DNA of 33,594 nucleotides from Pseudomonadota bacterium (GCA_021795435.1 JAJYPJ010000018.1:1-33594), one strand, 5' to 3'. Shown: positions 15,639-24,895, counted from the stretch's first letter. Translations and numbers: made by a program. The notes: generated from the sequence alone by a model not told the origin.

Positions 15639-17063
15639 TCAGTCCGTGGGCGCCGATGCGCTGTTTTGTCGCACGCGCTGGACGACGGTCAACGCCAGTT
15701 CCAGCGATTGTTCGTAATTGAGGCGGGGATCGACGGTGGAACGGTAGTCACGAGCAAGGTCGGACTCCGCCAGCGCGCGCGCGCCACCCAGGCACTCGGT
15801 GACGTTTTCACCAGTCACTTCCAGATGCACGCCGCCCAGTCGCGTACCGCAGGCAGCATGCAGATCGAAGGCCTGCTCGATTTCGCTGCGAATGTTCGCG
15901 AATCGTCGCGTCTTGATGCCACTCGGCAACGTTTCGCCATTGCCGTGCATCGGGTCGCAGACCCACAGTACGCGGCGACCCGACTCGCGCACCGCTTCCA
16001 GCAGGCGCGGCAGGGCGTCGGCAATGCGCGCCGCGCCCATCCGGTGGATCAGCGCGAGCCGGCCGGGCTCGTCGTCCGGGTTGAGCAGGCTGACCAGGTG
16101 CAGCAGTTCCGCCGGCTGCACCTCAGGACCGACCTTGACGGCAATCGGATTGCGGATGCCGCGCAGATATTCCGCGTGCGCGCCGCCGAGCGCCGCGGTG
16201 CGCATGCCGACCCACGGCAGGTGCGTGGACAGGTTGAACCAGCCGGACTGCCGGGGCACCTGCCTCGTGAGAGCCTGCTCGGCATGCAGCAACAGCGCCT
16301 CGTGGGATGTGTAGAACTCGGCACGCGAGAAGCTGGCGACTGGCGCACCGGCCAGCGTCTCCATGAAACGGACGGCATCCGCAATTTCGGCGACGATCCG
16401 CCGGTACTCCGCGGCGTGGGGCGAATGCTCGACCCAGGCCAGGTCCCAGTACTCGGGATGGTGAAGATCCGCGAAACCCCCTTCGGTCAGAGCGCGAATG
16501 AAATTCAGCGTCAAAGCCGAATGCATGTGGCCCTGGAGCAATCGCCGCGGGTCCGGGCGCCTTGCCGCCGCGCTGAACTCCACGCCATTGACGTTGTCGC
16601 CCCGGTAGCTGGGCAACGTCGTCCCGTTTCGCGTCTCGCAATCGGCGGAGCGCGGCTTGGCATATTGGCCGGCAAATCGCCCAACCCGCACGACCGGGAT
16701 CTGCAGCCCGTGCACCAGCACCAGGCTCATTTGCAGAATGACCTTGAGCTGGTTCGAAATGCGCGGACTGGCGCATTCGGCAAAACTCTCGGCGCAGTCA
16801 CCCGCCTGCAACAGGAAGCGCCTGCCCTCCTGGGCGTCGGCCAGATGCTGCTTTAGCGCAAGGATCTCCCAGGAGGTGACCAGGGGCGGGAGCCGGCCCA
16901 GTTCACCCAGCACGTTCGCCAACGCGGCCGCATCATCGTACTCGGGCTGCTGCGCCGCCGGCAGCGCTTGCCAGGAGGATGGTGTCCACGCTTCGGTCGG
17001 CATCGCGGCCATATCCCCGGACAAAGGCGGGTCGCCATGGACGGCACTGGCGGTCTTCATCAT
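15639..17063 (-). CDS. Class II 3-deoxy-7-phosphoheptulonate (DAHP) synthase
   Basis: This 474-residue enzyme condenses phosphoenolpyruvate and erythrose 4-phosphate, the first step of aromatic amino acid synthesis. It is the class II (plant/actinobacterial-like) type, about 100 residues longer than E. coli AroG. Family blocks include LLQAGDCAESF (metal-binding Cys), GQYAKPRS, SYRGDNVNG, HLPWVGMRT, NPIAVKVGP, CDPMHGNG (metal His), GGVHLEVTGENVTEC (metal Glu) and DPRLNYEQSLEL (metal Asp). The first 30 residues are non-conserved. Two consecutive ATG codons (17063, 17060) follow a GGAG site; either could be used. It begins one base after the dsbB stop, so the two are co-transcribed. Confidence 0.93.
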   Translation of the reverse strand: MMKTASAVHGDPPLSGDMAAMPTEAWTPSSWQALPAAQQPEYDDAAALANVLGELGRLPPLVTSWEILALKQHLADAQEGRRFLLQAGDCAESFAECASPRISNQLKVILQMSLVLVHGLQIPVVRVGRFAGQYAKPRSADCETRNGTTLPSYRGDNVNGVEFSAAARRPDPRRLLQGHMHSALTLNFIRALTEGGFADLHHPEYWDLAWVEHSPHAAEYRRIVAEIADAVRFMETLAGAPVASFSRAEFYTSHEALLLHAEQALTRQVPRQSGWFNLSTHLPWVGMRTAALGGAHAEYLRGIRNPIAVKVGPEVQPAELLHLVSLLNPDDEPGRLALIHRMGAARIADALPRLLEAVRESGRRVLWVCDPMHGNGETLPSGIKTRRFANIRSEIEQAFDLHAACGTRLGGVHLEVTGENVTECLGGARALAESDLARDYRSTVDPRLNYEQSLELALTVVQRVRQNSASAPTD

Positions 17064-17064
17064 C

Positions 17065-17580
17065 TCAACTCCGCGCCCGCGTCGCCCAGGCACCCCATGC
17101 GGCCAGGACCACGAAGCACACCAGTGTCCAGAACGACATGGGCATTCCCAGGAAACGCCAATTCACGACTGCGCAATCACCCGACCCGATGAAGACCTTC
17201 CGTATCACCTCGGTCAACGGCAGGTTCTTGACCATGTAATTCAGGGGCGCACCACAGGAACCGAAGGGATTCGGCGGCTGCATCTGCAGCCAGAGCTGCC
17301 GCGAGGCCACGCTTGCGCCGGCCAGGGCAGCCACGACCTCGAGCCCCGCATAAGCCAGCCGGCCGCGACCATGCCCCGGTGCGTGCAATGCGGCGACGAG
17401 GAACAGCACGCCGAGCGTCATGAATGCAATCCGCTGCAGGATGCACAGCGGGCAAGGCTGCAGGTTCAACGCGAACTGGACATAGAGCGCGTAGGCGAGC
17501 AAGGCAACGCAGGCAATGAGGCCGGCCAGGCTGCGCAACCGCCAGGACCAACGCGTCGGGGCGAGGACTGTGGGAATCAC
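17065..17580 (-). CDS. dsbB: Disulfide bond formation protein DsbB
   Basis: This 171-residue inner-membrane protein reoxidises DsbA and passes electrons to quinone. It has four predicted membrane helices (about residues 17-35, 50-66, 76-94 and 149-167). The redox pairs are C43-PL-C46 in the first periplasmic loop and C109/C136 in the second. The GTG at 17580 was preferred because it gives the usual short N terminus (APTRWSWRLRSLAG); an in-frame ATG at 17640 would add 20 unconserved residues, and earlier starts fall in the ribosomal terminator. No strong ribosome-binding site marks either start. Its own promoter must lie in 17581-17668; none is clear. Confidence 0.88.
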   Translation of the reverse strand: MIPTVLAPTRWSWRLRSLAGLIACVALLAYALYVQFALNLQPCPLCILQRIAFMTLGVLFLVAALHAPGHGRGRLAYAGLEVVAALAGASVASRQLWLQMQPPNPFGSCGAPLNYMVKNLPLTEVIRKVFIGSGDCAVVNWRFLGMPMSFWTLVCFVVLAAWGAWATRARS

Positions 17581-17668
17581 CGTGTGCTCATCCGGTCGAC
17601 GAAGGGACTCGCCGCAAGCCAGTGGGACTCGAAGCATAGCGCCACACCCCGCAGTCCGGGGCGGCATG

Positions 17669-17703
17669 AAAAAGGCCTCGGACAGGGTGGCTGTCCGAGG
17701 CCT
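17669..17703 (-). terminator. Intrinsic terminator of the ribosomal supercluster
   Basis: A perfect 13-base stem (AGGCCTCGGACAG, 17673-17685, with CTGTCCGAGGCCT, 17691-17703) and a 5-base loop are followed on the minus strand by TTTTT (17673-17669, whose first base lies in the stem). It lies 17 bases after the rplQ stop and is a textbook Rho-independent terminator separating rplQ from dsbB. Confidence 0.93.
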
Positions 17704-17720
17704 GTTCGCAGGGAAGGCCT

Positions 17721-18098
17721 TTACTCGGCGGCCTGGGGCTGCGGACGGCCCACCAGCTCGACGTAGGCCATCGGCGCATTGTCGCCGTCGCGATACCCGC
17801 ACTTGAGGATGCGAAGATAACCGCCCGGGCGCGTGCTGTACCGCGGCCCGAGTTCGACGAACAACTTGCCGACGGCCTGCTTGTCGCGGAGGCGAGCGAA
17901 GGCGAGGCGGCGGTTGGCGACACCGTCGGTCTTGGCCATCGTGATGAGTGGCTCGGCGACGCGACGAAGCTCCTTGGCCTTGGGAAGCGTGGTCCGGATC
18001 AGCTCATGCTTGATCAGCGACGCCGCCATGTTGCGGAACATCGCCTCACGATGGCTGCTGGTGCGGTTGAGCTTGCGGCCCGAATTGAGATGGCGCAT
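17721..18098 (-). CDS. rplQ: 50S ribosomal protein L17
   Basis: This 125-residue large-subunit protein sits near the peptide exit tunnel and helps shape 23S rRNA. It begins [32 protein letters not shown], the invariant L17 N terminus, and ends in an Ala/Gln/Glu-rich tail after [25 protein letters not shown]. Length matches the family (about 120-127). It is the last gene of the alpha operon, 24 bases after rpoA, and is followed by a strong intrinsic terminator. Nothing unusual is seen. Confidence 0.98.
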   Translation of the reverse strand: MRHLNSGRKLNRTSSHREAMFRNMAASLIKHELIRTTLPKAKELRRVAEPLITMAKTDGVANRRLAFARLRDKQAVGKLFVELGPRYSTRPGGYLRILKCGYRDGDNAPMAYVELVGRPQPQAAE

Positions 18099-18122
18099 GG
18101 GTCAGTTTCCTCAGCGGGCTGC

Positions 18123-19121
18123 TCAGCCCAGTTGCATGCCGTGCGAGTGACCGGGCGGCGGCCAGTTTTCCAGTTTCATGCCGAGCGCAAGTCCACGGGC
18201 ACCCAGCACGTCCTTGATTTCAGTCAGCGACTTCTTGCCGAGATTGGGCGTCTTCAACAACTCGACCTCGGTCTTCATCACCAGGTCGCCGATGTAGTAG
18301 ATGCTTTCCGCCTTCAGGCAGTTGGCCGACCGGACCGTCAGCTCGAGATCATCAATGGGACGCAGCAGGATGGGATCGAATCCGCTCTTGTCCGCTTGGC
18401 TCTCGTCCACGCTGCGACGCGTGAAGTCACCGAAGATCGCCAATTGGTCGGCGATGATCTCGGCCGCACGGCGGACCGCATCCTCGGCGTCCATCGTCCC
18501 GTTGGTCTCGATGTCGAGGATCAGCTTGTCCAGGTTGGTGCGCTGCTCGACGCGCGCCGCATCGACTTCGTAGGCAACCCGGCGCACGGGGCAGAACGAA
18601 GCATCCAGATGCAGGCGGCCGATCGGACGGACCTCCTCCTCACCGGCGTGACGCGCGCTGGCAGGCTGGTAACCCAAGCCGCGGCGCACCTTGAGCCGCA
18701 TGTTCAATGCGACGTCCTTGGTCAGATGGCAGATCACATGCTCAGGGTTGAGGATCTCGACCGAGTGATCCAGCGTGATATCGCCCGCCTTGACGACACC
18801 CTTGCCCTTCTTGCTGAGGGTCAAGGTGGTCTCGTCGTGCCCGTGCATGCGGATGGCAATGTCCTTGAGGTTGAGCAACACCTCGATGACATCCTCCTGC
18901 AGGCCTTCCATCGTCGTGTACTCGTGCAGAACGCCGTCGATTTCGACCTCGACGATGGCGCACCCCGGAATGGAGGACAACAGCACGCGGCGCAGCGCGT
19001 TGCCGAGGGTGTGACCAAAGCCGCGTTCAAGCGGCTCGACCACGACCTTGGCGTGATTCGCGGTGAATCGCTCGACCTGCAGGTCGCGCGGCTTCAGCAC
19101 GCTCGTGGAAGAGGCTGCCAT
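18123..19121 (-). CDS. rpoA: DNA-directed RNA polymerase subunit alpha
   Basis: This 332-residue subunit nucleates RNA polymerase assembly and contacts activators and UP elements. The N-terminal domain has [26 protein letters not shown] (about residues 28-53), typical of the dimerisation region. The C-terminal DNA-binding domain contains [39 protein letters not shown] with the helix-hairpin-helix. The E. coli protein is 329 residues. The Arg of the alpha-CTD DNA-contact helix position (R265 in E. coli, usually VRSANCLK) is kept as R in VRSANCLK. It lies 18 bases after rpsD and 24 before rplQ. Confidence 0.98.
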   Translation of the reverse strand: MAASSTSVLKPRDLQVERFTANHAKVVVEPLERGFGHTLGNALRRVLLSSIPGCAIVEVEIDGVLHEYTTMEGLQEDVIEVLLNLKDIAIRMHGHDETTLTLSKKGKGVVKAGDITLDHSVEILNPEHVICHLTKDVALNMRLKVRRGLGYQPASARHAGEEEVRPIGRLHLDASFCPVRRVAYEVDAARVEQRTNLDKLILDIETNGTMDAEDAVRRAAEIIADQLAIFGDFTRRSVDESQADKSGFDPILLRPIDDLELTVRSANCLKAESIYYIGDLVMKTEVELLKTPNLGKKSLTEIKDVLGARGLALGMKLENWPPPGHSHGMQLG

Positions 19122-19139
19122 GGTTCAAGCTCCCAATAA

Positions 19140-19769
19140 TTACTTCGAATAAAGCTCGACGATCAGGCTCTCGTTGATATCCGAGGGCAGATCGGAGCGG
19201 TCGGGCAGGGTCTTGATCACGCCGGCAAGCTTCTTGCCATCGACATCGACCCAACCCGGACGCAGATCCATGCTTTCGGCAAGCTGGACGGCTTCCTGCA
19301 CCCGCAGCTGGGCACGGGCCGAATCCGTCAGCGCGACCGTATCGCCCGTCCGCACCGCGTAGGAGGGCACGTTGACCTTCTTGCCATTGACGGTGACCGC
19401 CTTGTGCGCGACGAGCTGCCGAGCCTGCGCGCGCGTCACCGCGAAACCCATCCGGTAGACGATGTTGTCCAGACGCGTCTCAAGCAGCCGCAGCAGGTTT
19501 TCACCGGTGTTGCCCTTCTGGTTCGATGCCTTGGCGTAGTAGTTGCTGAACTGCCGCTCCAGCACGCCGTAGATGCGCTTCACCTTCTGCTTTTCACGCA
19601 TCTGGACGGCGAAATCACTCTGGCGCGAACGCTTGACCGCAGCGCCGTGCTGGCCAGGCTTGGTTTCGATGTTGCACTTGGAGTCCAGCGCACGCGCCGG
19701 GCTCTTCAGGCCGAGATCGGCGCCTTCGCGGCGCGCGAGCTTGCAGGTTGGACCGCGATAGCGAGCCAT
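19140..19769 (-). CDS. rpsD: 30S ribosomal protein S4
   Basis: This 209-residue protein is a primary 16S rRNA binder that nucleates 30S assembly; in E. coli it also represses the alpha operon. The start [22 protein letters not shown] and the S4 RNA-binding domain ([35 protein letters not shown], about residues 97-131) are clear. Only two N-terminal Cys (C9, C32) are present, so it is the zinc-free form. It lies 13 bases after rpsK and 18 before rpoA. Whether S4 autoregulation works here cannot be read from the leader. Confidence 0.98.
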   Translation of the reverse strand: MARYRGPTCKLARREGADLGLKSPARALDSKCNIETKPGQHGAAVKRSRQSDFAVQMREKQKVKRIYGVLERQFSNYYAKASNQKGNTGENLLRLLETRLDNIVYRMGFAVTRAQARQLVAHKAVTVNGKKVNVPSYAVRTGDTVALTDSARAQLRVQEAVQLAESMDLRPGWVDVDGKKLAGVIKTLPDRSDLPSDINESLIVELYSK

Positions 19770-19782
19770 GCTTGTAGTCTCC

Positions 19783-20178
19783 TCAGACCCGACGCTTTTT
19801 GGGCGGGCGGCAGCCGTTGTGGGGGATCGGCGTCACATCGATGATGTTGATCACCTTGTAACCGAGCGCGTTGAGCGAACGCACCGCCGATTCGCGACCC
19901 GGGCCAGGGCCCTTGATGCGCACCTCAACGGACTTCACGCCGTAGTCCAGCGCGGCGCGCCCCGCCTTCTCGGCAGCAACCTGCGCCGCGAATGGCGTCG
20001 ACTTGCGCGAGCCGCGGAAGCCGGACCCTCCGGCCGTCGCCCAGGACAACGCATTGCCCTGACGATCGGTGATGGTCACGATGGTGTTGTTGAAGGAGGC
20101 CTGCACATGCGCGACCGCATCGGTCACCACGCGCTTGGTCTTCTTCTTGGTCTTGCCTGGAGCAGGAGCATTGGCCAT
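19783..20178 (-). CDS. rpsK: 30S ribosomal protein S11
   Basis: This 131-residue protein lines the 30S platform where mRNA leaves the decoding site. After a Lys-rich N terminus ([13 protein letters not shown]) the S11 core follows: [20 protein letters not shown] (about residues 23-42), [20 protein letters not shown] and the C-terminal [16 protein letters not shown]. The conserved Asn-Gly (HNG, near residue 121), a known isoaspartate site in E. coli S11, is present. It lies 15 bases after rpsM. Length is typical (129). Confidence 0.98.
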   Translation of the reverse strand: MANAPAPGKTKKKTKRVVTDAVAHVQASFNNTIVTITDRQGNALSWATAGGSGFRGSRKSTPFAAQVAAEKAGRAALDYGVKSVEVRIKGPGPGRESAVRSLNALGYKVINIIDVTPIPHNGCRPPKKRRV

Positions 20179-20193
20179 TTTGGATTCCGTGTC

Positions 20194-20550
20194 TTACTTC
20201 TTGATCTGGCGACGCGGTCCCTTCCGGGTGCGTGCATTGGTACGGGTCCGCTGACCGCGGACCGGCAGTCCGCGGCGGTGACGGAGGCCCCGGTAACTTC
20301 CGATGTCGATCAGGCGCTTGATCGACATGCCGACTTCGCGGCGCAGGTCGCCTTCGACAACGTGCTTGGCGACTTCGCGGCGCAATGCCTCGACCTCGGC
20401 CTCCGTCAGGGACCGGATTTGCGTCGCAGGATTGACGCCGGCTGCTTCGCACACCTTGCGTGAACGGCTGCGACCGATGCCGTAGATCCCCTGCAGTCCG
20501 ACCCAGACATGCTTGTGGACCGGGAGGTTGACACCTGCTATGCGCGCCAT
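20194..20550 (-). CDS. rpsM: 30S ribosomal protein S13
   Basis: This 118-residue protein sits in the head of the small subunit and forms inter-subunit bridges. The start [26 protein letters not shown] is standard and fixes the ATG at 20550 despite an open frame upstream. The helix-two-turn-helix ([13 protein letters not shown]) and basic C terminus ([22 protein letters not shown]) are present. It is the first gene of the alpha operon here, preceded by a predicted promoter. Unlike in E. coli, no rpmJ precedes it. Confidence 0.98.
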   Translation of the reverse strand: MARIAGVNLPVHKHVWVGLQGIYGIGRSRSRKVCEAAGVNPATQIRSLTEAEVEALRREVAKHVVEGDLRREVGMSIKRLIDIGSYRGLRHRRGLPVRGQRTRTNARTRKGPRRQIKK

Positions 20551-20590
20551 AAGTTTGCTCCGAATGCTTGAATCGCGCGGAAAACGCGAG

Positions 20591-20618
20591 AGTATAACCG
20601 CTAACGAACCGAATACAA
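20591..20618 (-). promoter_or_regulatory. Predicted promoter for the alpha operon (rpsM-rpsK-rpsD-rpoA-rplQ)
   Basis: On the minus strand TTGTAT (20618-20613) and TATACT (20596-20591) are separated by 16 bases. The -10 matches consensus in five of six positions. The pair lies in the 116-base gap after secY, about 40 bases before the rpsM ATG, so alpha-operon genes may be transcribed separately from the spc genes. The stretch 20570-20620 is clearly less GC-rich than its surroundings. Confidence 0.6.
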
Positions 20619-20621
20619 AGT

Positions 20622-20645
20622 ACGTCACGCCTGACGGCGTCACGT
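20622..20645 (-). other. Hairpin after secY, possible partial terminator
   Basis: ACGTCACGCC (20622-20631) and GGCGTCACGT (20636-20645) form a 10-base stem with one mismatch and a four-base loop. It lies 21 bases after the secY stop, directly upstream of the predicted alpha promoter. Only a weak T-rich stretch follows (ACTTTGTATT), so termination may be incomplete. Confidence 0.5.
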
Positions 20646-20666
20646 CACCTGGACTACCACGCCACC

Positions 20667-21989
20667 TCAGCTACGCCGCAGATTGGCCTTCTTGAGCAGG
20701 CTCTCGTACTGGTGGCTGGCCAGATGCGCCCGCACCTGGGCACTGAAATCCATGACCACCACCACCACGATCAGCAAGGACGTACCGCCGAAGTAGAACG
20801 GGACGTTCCAAGCCGTCTGCAAGAAAGTTGGAACCAGACACACTGCAACCAGGTACACGGCGCCCGCACCCGTCAGGCGCGTCAGGACGCCATCGATGTA
20901 GTCGGACGTCGACTTGCCGGGCCGGATGCCGGGAATCAGCGCGCCCGAACGCTTGAGATTGTCGGCGGTCTCCGGCGCATTGAATACGATCGCCGTGTAG
21001 AAGAACGCGAAGAGGACAATCAGGACGCCGAACACGATCTCGTAAATGGGCTGGCCGGGCGTCAACGCCGTCGTCAGCGCCTGCAGCCAGGCAAAGTGCT
21101 GGGCACTGCTGAACCACGTGGCGGCGGTGGCCGGGAACATGATCAGGCTGGAGGCGAAGATCGGCGGGATCACGCCCGACATGTTGATCTTCAGCGGCAA
21201 GTGCGAACTCTGGTTCTGGTAGGCACGACCACCACCCTGGCGCCGCGCATAGTTGACGGGAATCCGCCGCTGCGCGCTTTCCATGTACACCACGAATGCG
21301 GTTACCACGACCACGATCGCGATGACCAGAAGCACCTTCAGCACCGAGAGCTCGCCGTTCTGCGCCATGCTCAGCGTGTGCACGATCGCGCCCGGCAGTC
21401 CGGAAACGATGCCCGCGAAGATGATCAACGAGATGCCGTTGCCGATGCCGCGCTCCGTGATCTGCTCGCCGACCCACATCAGGAACATGGTGCCCGCGGT
21501 CAAGCCCACGACCGAGGCGAAGATGAAGCCGAACCCGGGCGAGTAGACGACCGGGATGCCACCGGAGATCCCCTGCTTCTGCAGCGCGAACGAGATCCCG
21601 AAGGCCTGGAACGCCGCCAGGCCCACCGTGCCCCAGCGCGTGTACTTGGTCATGATCCGCTGGCCGCTCTGGCCTTCCTTTTTCAACTGCTGCCAGCTGG
21701 GCAGGATCGAGCCGAGCATCTGCACGACGATGCTCGCGGAAATGTAGGGCACCACGCCGAGCGCGAAGACCGAAAAGCGCGCCAGCGCGCCGCCCGAGAA
21801 CATGTTGAACATGTTCAACAAGCCGCCACCCTGCTCGATCATGCGGGTCATGGCGCCGGGATTCACCCCGGGGATCGGGATGAACGAACCCAACCGGAAC
21901 ACCACGAGCGCGCCCAGCGTGAACAGCAGGCGCTGCTTGAGTTCGGTCAGCTTGCCGAAAGTCGCCAATCCGGAGCCCTGCTTGGCCAC
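20667..21989 (-). CDS. secY: Preprotein translocase subunit SecY
   Basis: This 440-residue inner-membrane protein is the channel of the Sec translocon, working with SecE, SecG and SecA. Ten hydrophobic segments are visible from about residue 20 ([21 protein letters not shown]) to 395. The cytoplasmic loop [34 protein letters not shown] and the tip [15 protein letters not shown] are strongly conserved SecY signatures. The C terminus [12 protein letters not shown] is typical. E. coli SecY is 443 residues. It starts four bases after rplO and is the last gene of the spc group. Confidence 0.98.
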   Translation of the reverse strand: MAKQGSGLATFGKLTELKQRLLFTLGALVVFRLGSFIPIPGVNPGAMTRMIEQGGGLLNMFNMFSGGALARFSVFALGVVPYISASIVVQMLGSILPSWQQLKKEGQSGQRIMTKYTRWGTVGLAAFQAFGISFALQKQGISGGIPVVYSPGFGFIFASVVGLTAGTMFLMWVGEQITERGIGNGISLIIFAGIVSGLPGAIVHTLSMAQNGELSVLKVLLVIAIVVVVTAFVVYMESAQRRIPVNYARRQGGGRAYQNQSSHLPLKINMSGVIPPIFASSLIMFPATAATWFSSAQHFAWLQALTTALTPGQPIYEIVFGVLIVLFAFFYTAIVFNAPETADNLKRSGALIPGIRPGKSTSDYIDGVLTRLTGAGAVYLVAVCLVPTFLQTAWNVPFYFGGTSLLIVVVVVMDFSAQVRAHLASHQYESLLKKANLRRS

Positions 21990-21993
21990 GCGC

Positions 21994-22428
21994 CTACTCC
22001 ACGCTGCCGCCAGCCGCTTCGATGGCCGCCTTCGCGCCAGCGGTGGCGAGCAGGCCGGAGAGCTTGACCGCGCGTGCGATCTCGCCCTTCTTCACCACCT
22101 TGACCCGCTTGGCCTTGGCGTCAACCAGACCTGCCGCGCGCAGCGCCGCCAGGTCGATCACGCCGGCCTCGATGCGGGCCAGCTGGTACAGGAAGACTTC
22201 CTGTGCCTCGGCCGCCATCTTGGAGCGGAACCCGACCTTGGGCAGGCGCCGCTGCAAGGGCATCTGGCCACCTTCGAACCCAGGCTTTACCTTGCCCTTG
22301 CCCGTGCGCGCGTGCTGGCCCTTGTGGCCACGCCCTGCCGTCTTGCCCAGGCCGGAACCGATGCCGCGGCCAACGCGCACGCGATCACGGCGGGCGCCAG
22401 GGGCGGGCTTGATTGTATTCAGACGCAT
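21994..22428 (-). CDS. rplO: 50S ribosomal protein L15
   Basis: This 144-residue protein is a late-assembly large-subunit component. The N terminus [38 protein letters not shown] carries the Gly/Arg/Lys-rich extended arm typical of L15, and [18 protein letters not shown] (about residues 52-69) is the family signature. The C-terminal globular part ends [21 protein letters not shown]. Length equals E. coli L15 (144). It lies 21 bases after rpmD and four before secY. No anomaly. Confidence 0.98.
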   Translation of the reverse strand: MRLNTIKPAPGARRDRVRVGRGIGSGLGKTAGRGHKGQHARTGKGKVKPGFEGGQMPLQRRLPKVGFRSKMAAEAQEVFLYQLARIEAGVIDLAALRAAGLVDAKAKRVKVVKKGEIARAVKLSGLLATAGAKAAIEAAGGSVE

Positions 22429-22449
22429 GATGTGCTCCCGATCTGCTGA

Positions 22450-22632
22450 TTACTGCTCGACACGCACGAGGTAGTTGACGGTCTGGATCAGGCCACGCAC
22501 CTGTGGGCTGTCCTTCAGCTCCCGCATGTCATTGAGCTTGTTCAGACCGAGGGCACGAACGCTGAGGCGATGACGGTGCTGCACGCCGCGCAGCCCCTTG
22601 ACCAGACGCACGCGGATGGTTTTCTCACTCAT
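22450..22632 (-). CDS. rpmD: 50S ribosomal protein L30
   Basis: This 60-residue protein has the L30 ferredoxin-like fold. It reads [44 protein letters not shown], with the family block [11 protein letters not shown] at residues 25-35. The ATG at 22632 overlaps the rpsE end by eight bases, so translation is coupled. The open frame further upstream lies inside rpsE and is not used. E. coli L30 is 59 residues. Confidence 0.97.
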   Translation of the reverse strand: MSEKTIRVRLVKGLRGVQHRHRLSVRALGLNKLNDMRELKDSPQVRGLIQTVNYLVRVEQ

Positions 22633-23134
22633 GACCCAGGACCTCCGCGACGGTCTTGCCGCGCTTCGCGGCAATGAGTTCCGGCGTATTCAGCGCCTGC
22701 AACCCCTTGATGGTGGCACGCACGAGGTTGATCGGATTCCGCGAACCGACCGCCTTGGCGAGCACGTTCTTCACGCCCACAACCTCGAGTACGGCGCGCA
22801 TCGCGCCCCCGGCGATGACGCCGGTCCCTTCGGACGCGGGCTGCATGTAGACGCGGGCGGCGCCATGGTTCGCCTTGATGGCGTAATGCAGGGTTCCGTT
22901 ATTGAGCTTGACCTTGACCATGTTGCGGCGTGCGCGCTCCATCGCCTTGGCGATGGCGGCGGGGACCTCGCGGGCCTTGCCGTAGCCAAGGCCGACCCGG
23001 CCGTCGCCGTCGCCAACCACGGTCAATGCCGTGAAACTCATCTGCCGGCCGCCCTTGACCGTCTTGGCGACCCGGTTCACCGCGATGAGCTTCTCCAGCA
23101 TGCCGTCCGAATTTTCGCGTTCTGTCGTCGTCAT
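22625..23134 (-). CDS. rpsE: 30S ribosomal protein S5
   Basis: This 169-residue protein helps translational accuracy and mRNA unwinding at the 30S entry site. The N-terminal double-stranded RNA-binding part has [30 protein letters not shown] (about residues 13-42), with the VKGGR loop where E. coli spectinomycin-resistance changes occur. [22 protein letters not shown] follows, and the C-terminal domain includes [16 protein letters not shown]. An unusually long 82-base gap with two hairpins separates it from rplR; its end overlaps rpmD. Confidence 0.98.
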   Translation of the reverse strand: MTTTERENSDGMLEKLIAVNRVAKTVKGGRQMSFTALTVVGDGDGRVGLGYGKAREVPAAIAKAMERARRNMVKVKLNNGTLHYAIKANHGAARVYMQPASEGTGVIAGGAMRAVLEVVGVKNVLAKAVGSRNPINLVRATIKGLQALNTPELIAAKRGKTVAEVLGHE

Positions 23135-23154
23135 GAATCACCTGTTTCATGCCC

Positions 23155-23214
23155 GCAAAGGGGCGTTTGCTTACGGCACGGGGCCGCTTGGAGTTGTAAG
23201 GCGTCGAAGCGCCT
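23155..23214 (-). other. Two small hairpins in the rplR-rpsE spacer
   Basis: The 82-base gap (23135-23216) is long for this junction. Right after the rplR stop AGGCG/CGCCT (23199-23203 and 23210-23214) can pair around a six-base loop. Nearer rpsE, GCAAA/TTTGC (23155-23159 and 23166-23170) pair around GGGGCG. Stems are only five bases. They could be regulatory or mRNA-processing elements, or chance. No small gene is evident. Confidence 0.35.
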
Positions 23215-23216
23215 GA

Positions 23217-23570
23217 TCAGAATTTGAGTCCAGCCTCGCGCGCCGCGTCAGCCAAGGCCTTGACGCGCCCGTGGTAACGGAAGCCCGAGCGGTCGAACGC
23301 CACGTTCACGATGCCCGCAGCCATCGCCTTTTCGGCAACAGCCTTGCCCACCGCGGCGGCAGCCGCGAGATTCTTGGTGCCCTTGAGCCCGTCCTTGACC
23401 CCGGCCTGCAGGGTCGATGCCGCCGCGACAACGTGACTGCCGTCGGCCGCGAACACCTGGGCGTAGAGATGCTGGTTGCTGCGATGCACGCTGAGACGCG
23501 GCACTGCCAGCTCACGAATGTGGGCACGGGTCGATTTGGCACGACGCAGACGAGCGGTTTTCTTTTCCAC
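23217..23570 (-). CDS. rplR: 50S ribosomal protein L18
   Basis: This 117-residue protein binds 5S rRNA with L5 and L25. It begins [40 protein letters not shown] and ends [19 protein letters not shown], the classic L18 C terminus with [16 protein letters not shown]. Length equals E. coli L18 (117). It lies 29 bases after rplF. The 3' side carries the unusually long spacer to rpsE. No sequence anomaly in the protein. Confidence 0.98.
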   Translation of the reverse strand: MEKKTARLRRAKSTRAHIRELAVPRLSVHRSNQHLYAQVFAADGSHVVAAASTLQAGVKDGLKGTKNLAAAAAVGKAVAEKAMAAGIVNVAFDRSGFRYHGRVKALADAAREAGLKF

Positions 23571-23599
23571 GACTTGGTCTCCGAAAGCGGATAGGCCGA

Positions 23600-24127
23600 T
23601 CAGGCCTTCTTGGCTTCCTTCAGGGTGATCTTCTCGCCGGCATAACGAACACCTTTGCCCTTGTAGGGCTCGGGCGGCCGGTAGGCACGGATCTTGGCGG
23701 CGACTTCGCCCACCCGCTGCTTGTCGAGACCCTTGACGAGGATCTCGGTCGCAGTAGGTGTTTCCAGCGTGATTCCATCGGGCGCTGCGAAGACCACGGG
23801 GTGGGAAAAGCCCAGTGCAAGATTCAGCGTTTTGCCTTGCATCGAGGCCTTGTAGCCGACACCGACCAGCTCGAGCTTGCGCTCGAATCCATCGGCAACG
23901 CCCTTGACCATATTGGCCAGCAGTGCGCGCGTCGTGCCGACAAACTTCGTTTCCGTATCGCCCTGCCCTTCGCAGAGTACCTGGCCCGCTTCGATACGCA
24001 GGCTGACACCGTGGGGCGCCTCGGCCGACAGCGCGCCCTTCGGGCCCTTAACGGTGATCCGGGCTGCCTCGAACTTGCACTCGACGCCCTTGGGCAACGC
24101 CACCGGTTTCTTTGCTACACGTGACAT
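23600..24127 (-). CDS. rplF: 50S ribosomal protein L6
   Basis: This 175-residue protein lies near the factor-binding region of the large subunit. [34 protein letters not shown] is the typical start, [41 protein letters not shown] (about residues 71-111) spans the domain junction, and the C terminus [25 protein letters not shown] is the L6 signature. Length is typical (177 in E. coli). It lies 11 bases after rpsH. Confidence 0.98.
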   Translation of the reverse strand: MSRVAKKPVALPKGVECKFEAARITVKGPKGALSAEAPHGVSLRIEAGQVLCEGQGDTETKFVGTTRALLANMVKGVADGFERKLELVGVGYKASMQGKTLNLALGFSHPVVFAAPDGITLETPTATEILVKGLDKQRVGEVAAKIRAYRPPEPYKGKGVRYAGEKITLKEAKKA

Positions 24128-24138
24128 GGTTGCACTCC

Positions 24139-24534
24139 TTAGGCGACGACGCCGATGACTTCGCCACCAACGCCCTTGGCGCGCGCCTGGGCATCGGTCA
24201 TCAGGCCCGCTGACGTCGAAACGATCGAGATGCCGAGCCCGCCCAGGACCTTGGGCAGGGCGCTCTTGCCCCGATACACGCGCAGGCCCGAGCGACTGAC
24301 GCGATCGATGCGCTCGATCGCCGGACGGCCCTCGAAGTACTTCAGGCGGATCTCCAGATTGGCCTTCGCCCCATCCCGCGCCACCTGGGCATCGAGGATG
24401 TAGCCTTCCGACTTCAGCAAGTCGGCGATGGCCGTCTTCACTTTGGATGCCGGCATGCTCACCACCGCCTTGCCCATGGCTTGGGCGTTGCGGATGCGCG
24501 TGAACATATCGGCGATGGGATCAGTCATGCTCAT
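24139..24534 (-). CDS. rpsH: 30S ribosomal protein S8
   Basis: This 131-residue protein binds the 16S central domain and, in E. coli, represses the spc operon through its mRNA. The start [22 protein letters not shown] matches the family and fixes the ATG at 24534 rather than the open frame upstream; the second Met at 24528 is less likely. [30 protein letters not shown] is the conserved C terminus, with Cys replaced by Val near the end. The gap from rpsN is 43 bases. Confidence 0.98.
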   Translation of the reverse strand: MSMTDPIADMFTRIRNAQAMGKAVVSMPASKVKTAIADLLKSEGYILDAQVARDGAKANLEIRLKYFEGRPAIERIDRVSRSGLRVYRGKSALPKVLGGLGISIVSTSAGLMTDAQARAKGVGGEVIGVVA

Positions 24535-24577
24535 GGGAAATTCCTGTTGAAATGTGCACCGATATCCGGCGGAGCCA

Positions 24578-24883
24578 TCACCAGCTGGCCTTGCGCAAGC
24601 CCGGGACATCGCCGCGCATGGTGGCCTCGCGCAGCTTGTTGCGACCCAGACCGAATTTCCGGTAGACCCCGTGCGAGCGGCCGGTCAGCGCGCAACGCGT
24701 GGTCTGGCGGCTCGCGCTCGAGTCCCGCGGCAACTTCTGCAACGCCGCGACGGCGGCTAGCTTTTCTTCGTACGAAACCTTGGGGCTGGCGATGGCCTTC
24801 TTCAGCTCGGCACGCTTGGTGGCATGCTTCCTGACCAGCTTGGCCCGCTTGACTTCGCGATTGATCATGCACTGCTTCGCCAT
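24578..24883 (-). CDS. rpsN: 30S ribosomal protein S14, zinc-free long form
   Basis: This 101-residue protein is in the 30S head. It reads [31 protein letters not shown] and ends [30 protein letters not shown], the standard long S14. The CxxC pairs of the short zinc-binding form are absent (only isolated Cys), so it is the C-minus type that does not need zinc. Length equals E. coli S14 (101). It lies 12 bases after rplE. Confidence 0.98.
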   Translation of the reverse strand: MAKQCMINREVKRAKLVRKHATKRAELKKAIASPKVSYEEKLAAVAALQKLPRDSSASRQTTRCALTGRSHGVYRKFGLGRNKLREATMRGDVPGLRKASW

Positions 24884-24895
24884 ATGGGTACCGGC

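Noticed and set aside
16853-17047. Short overlapping frames at the DAHP synthase N terminus suggesting a leader peptide
   Set aside because: They lie inside the coding region and lack a run of Phe, Tyr or Trp codons or an attenuator structure.
17604-17650. T-arm-like TTCGAGTCC on the minus strand suggesting a tRNA remnant near dsbB
   Set aside because: The flanking bases do not form the T-stem, and no acceptor or anticodon arm can be paired.
20551-20666. Possible rpmJ (L36) between secY and rpsM
   Set aside because: No MKVR-type start or CxxC-type L36 sequence is present in the gap on the minus strand.
20712-22067. 451-codon open frame on the plus strand
   Set aside because: It is antisense to secY, with His/Arg/Asp-rich low-complexity translation. 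The secY reading is unambiguous.
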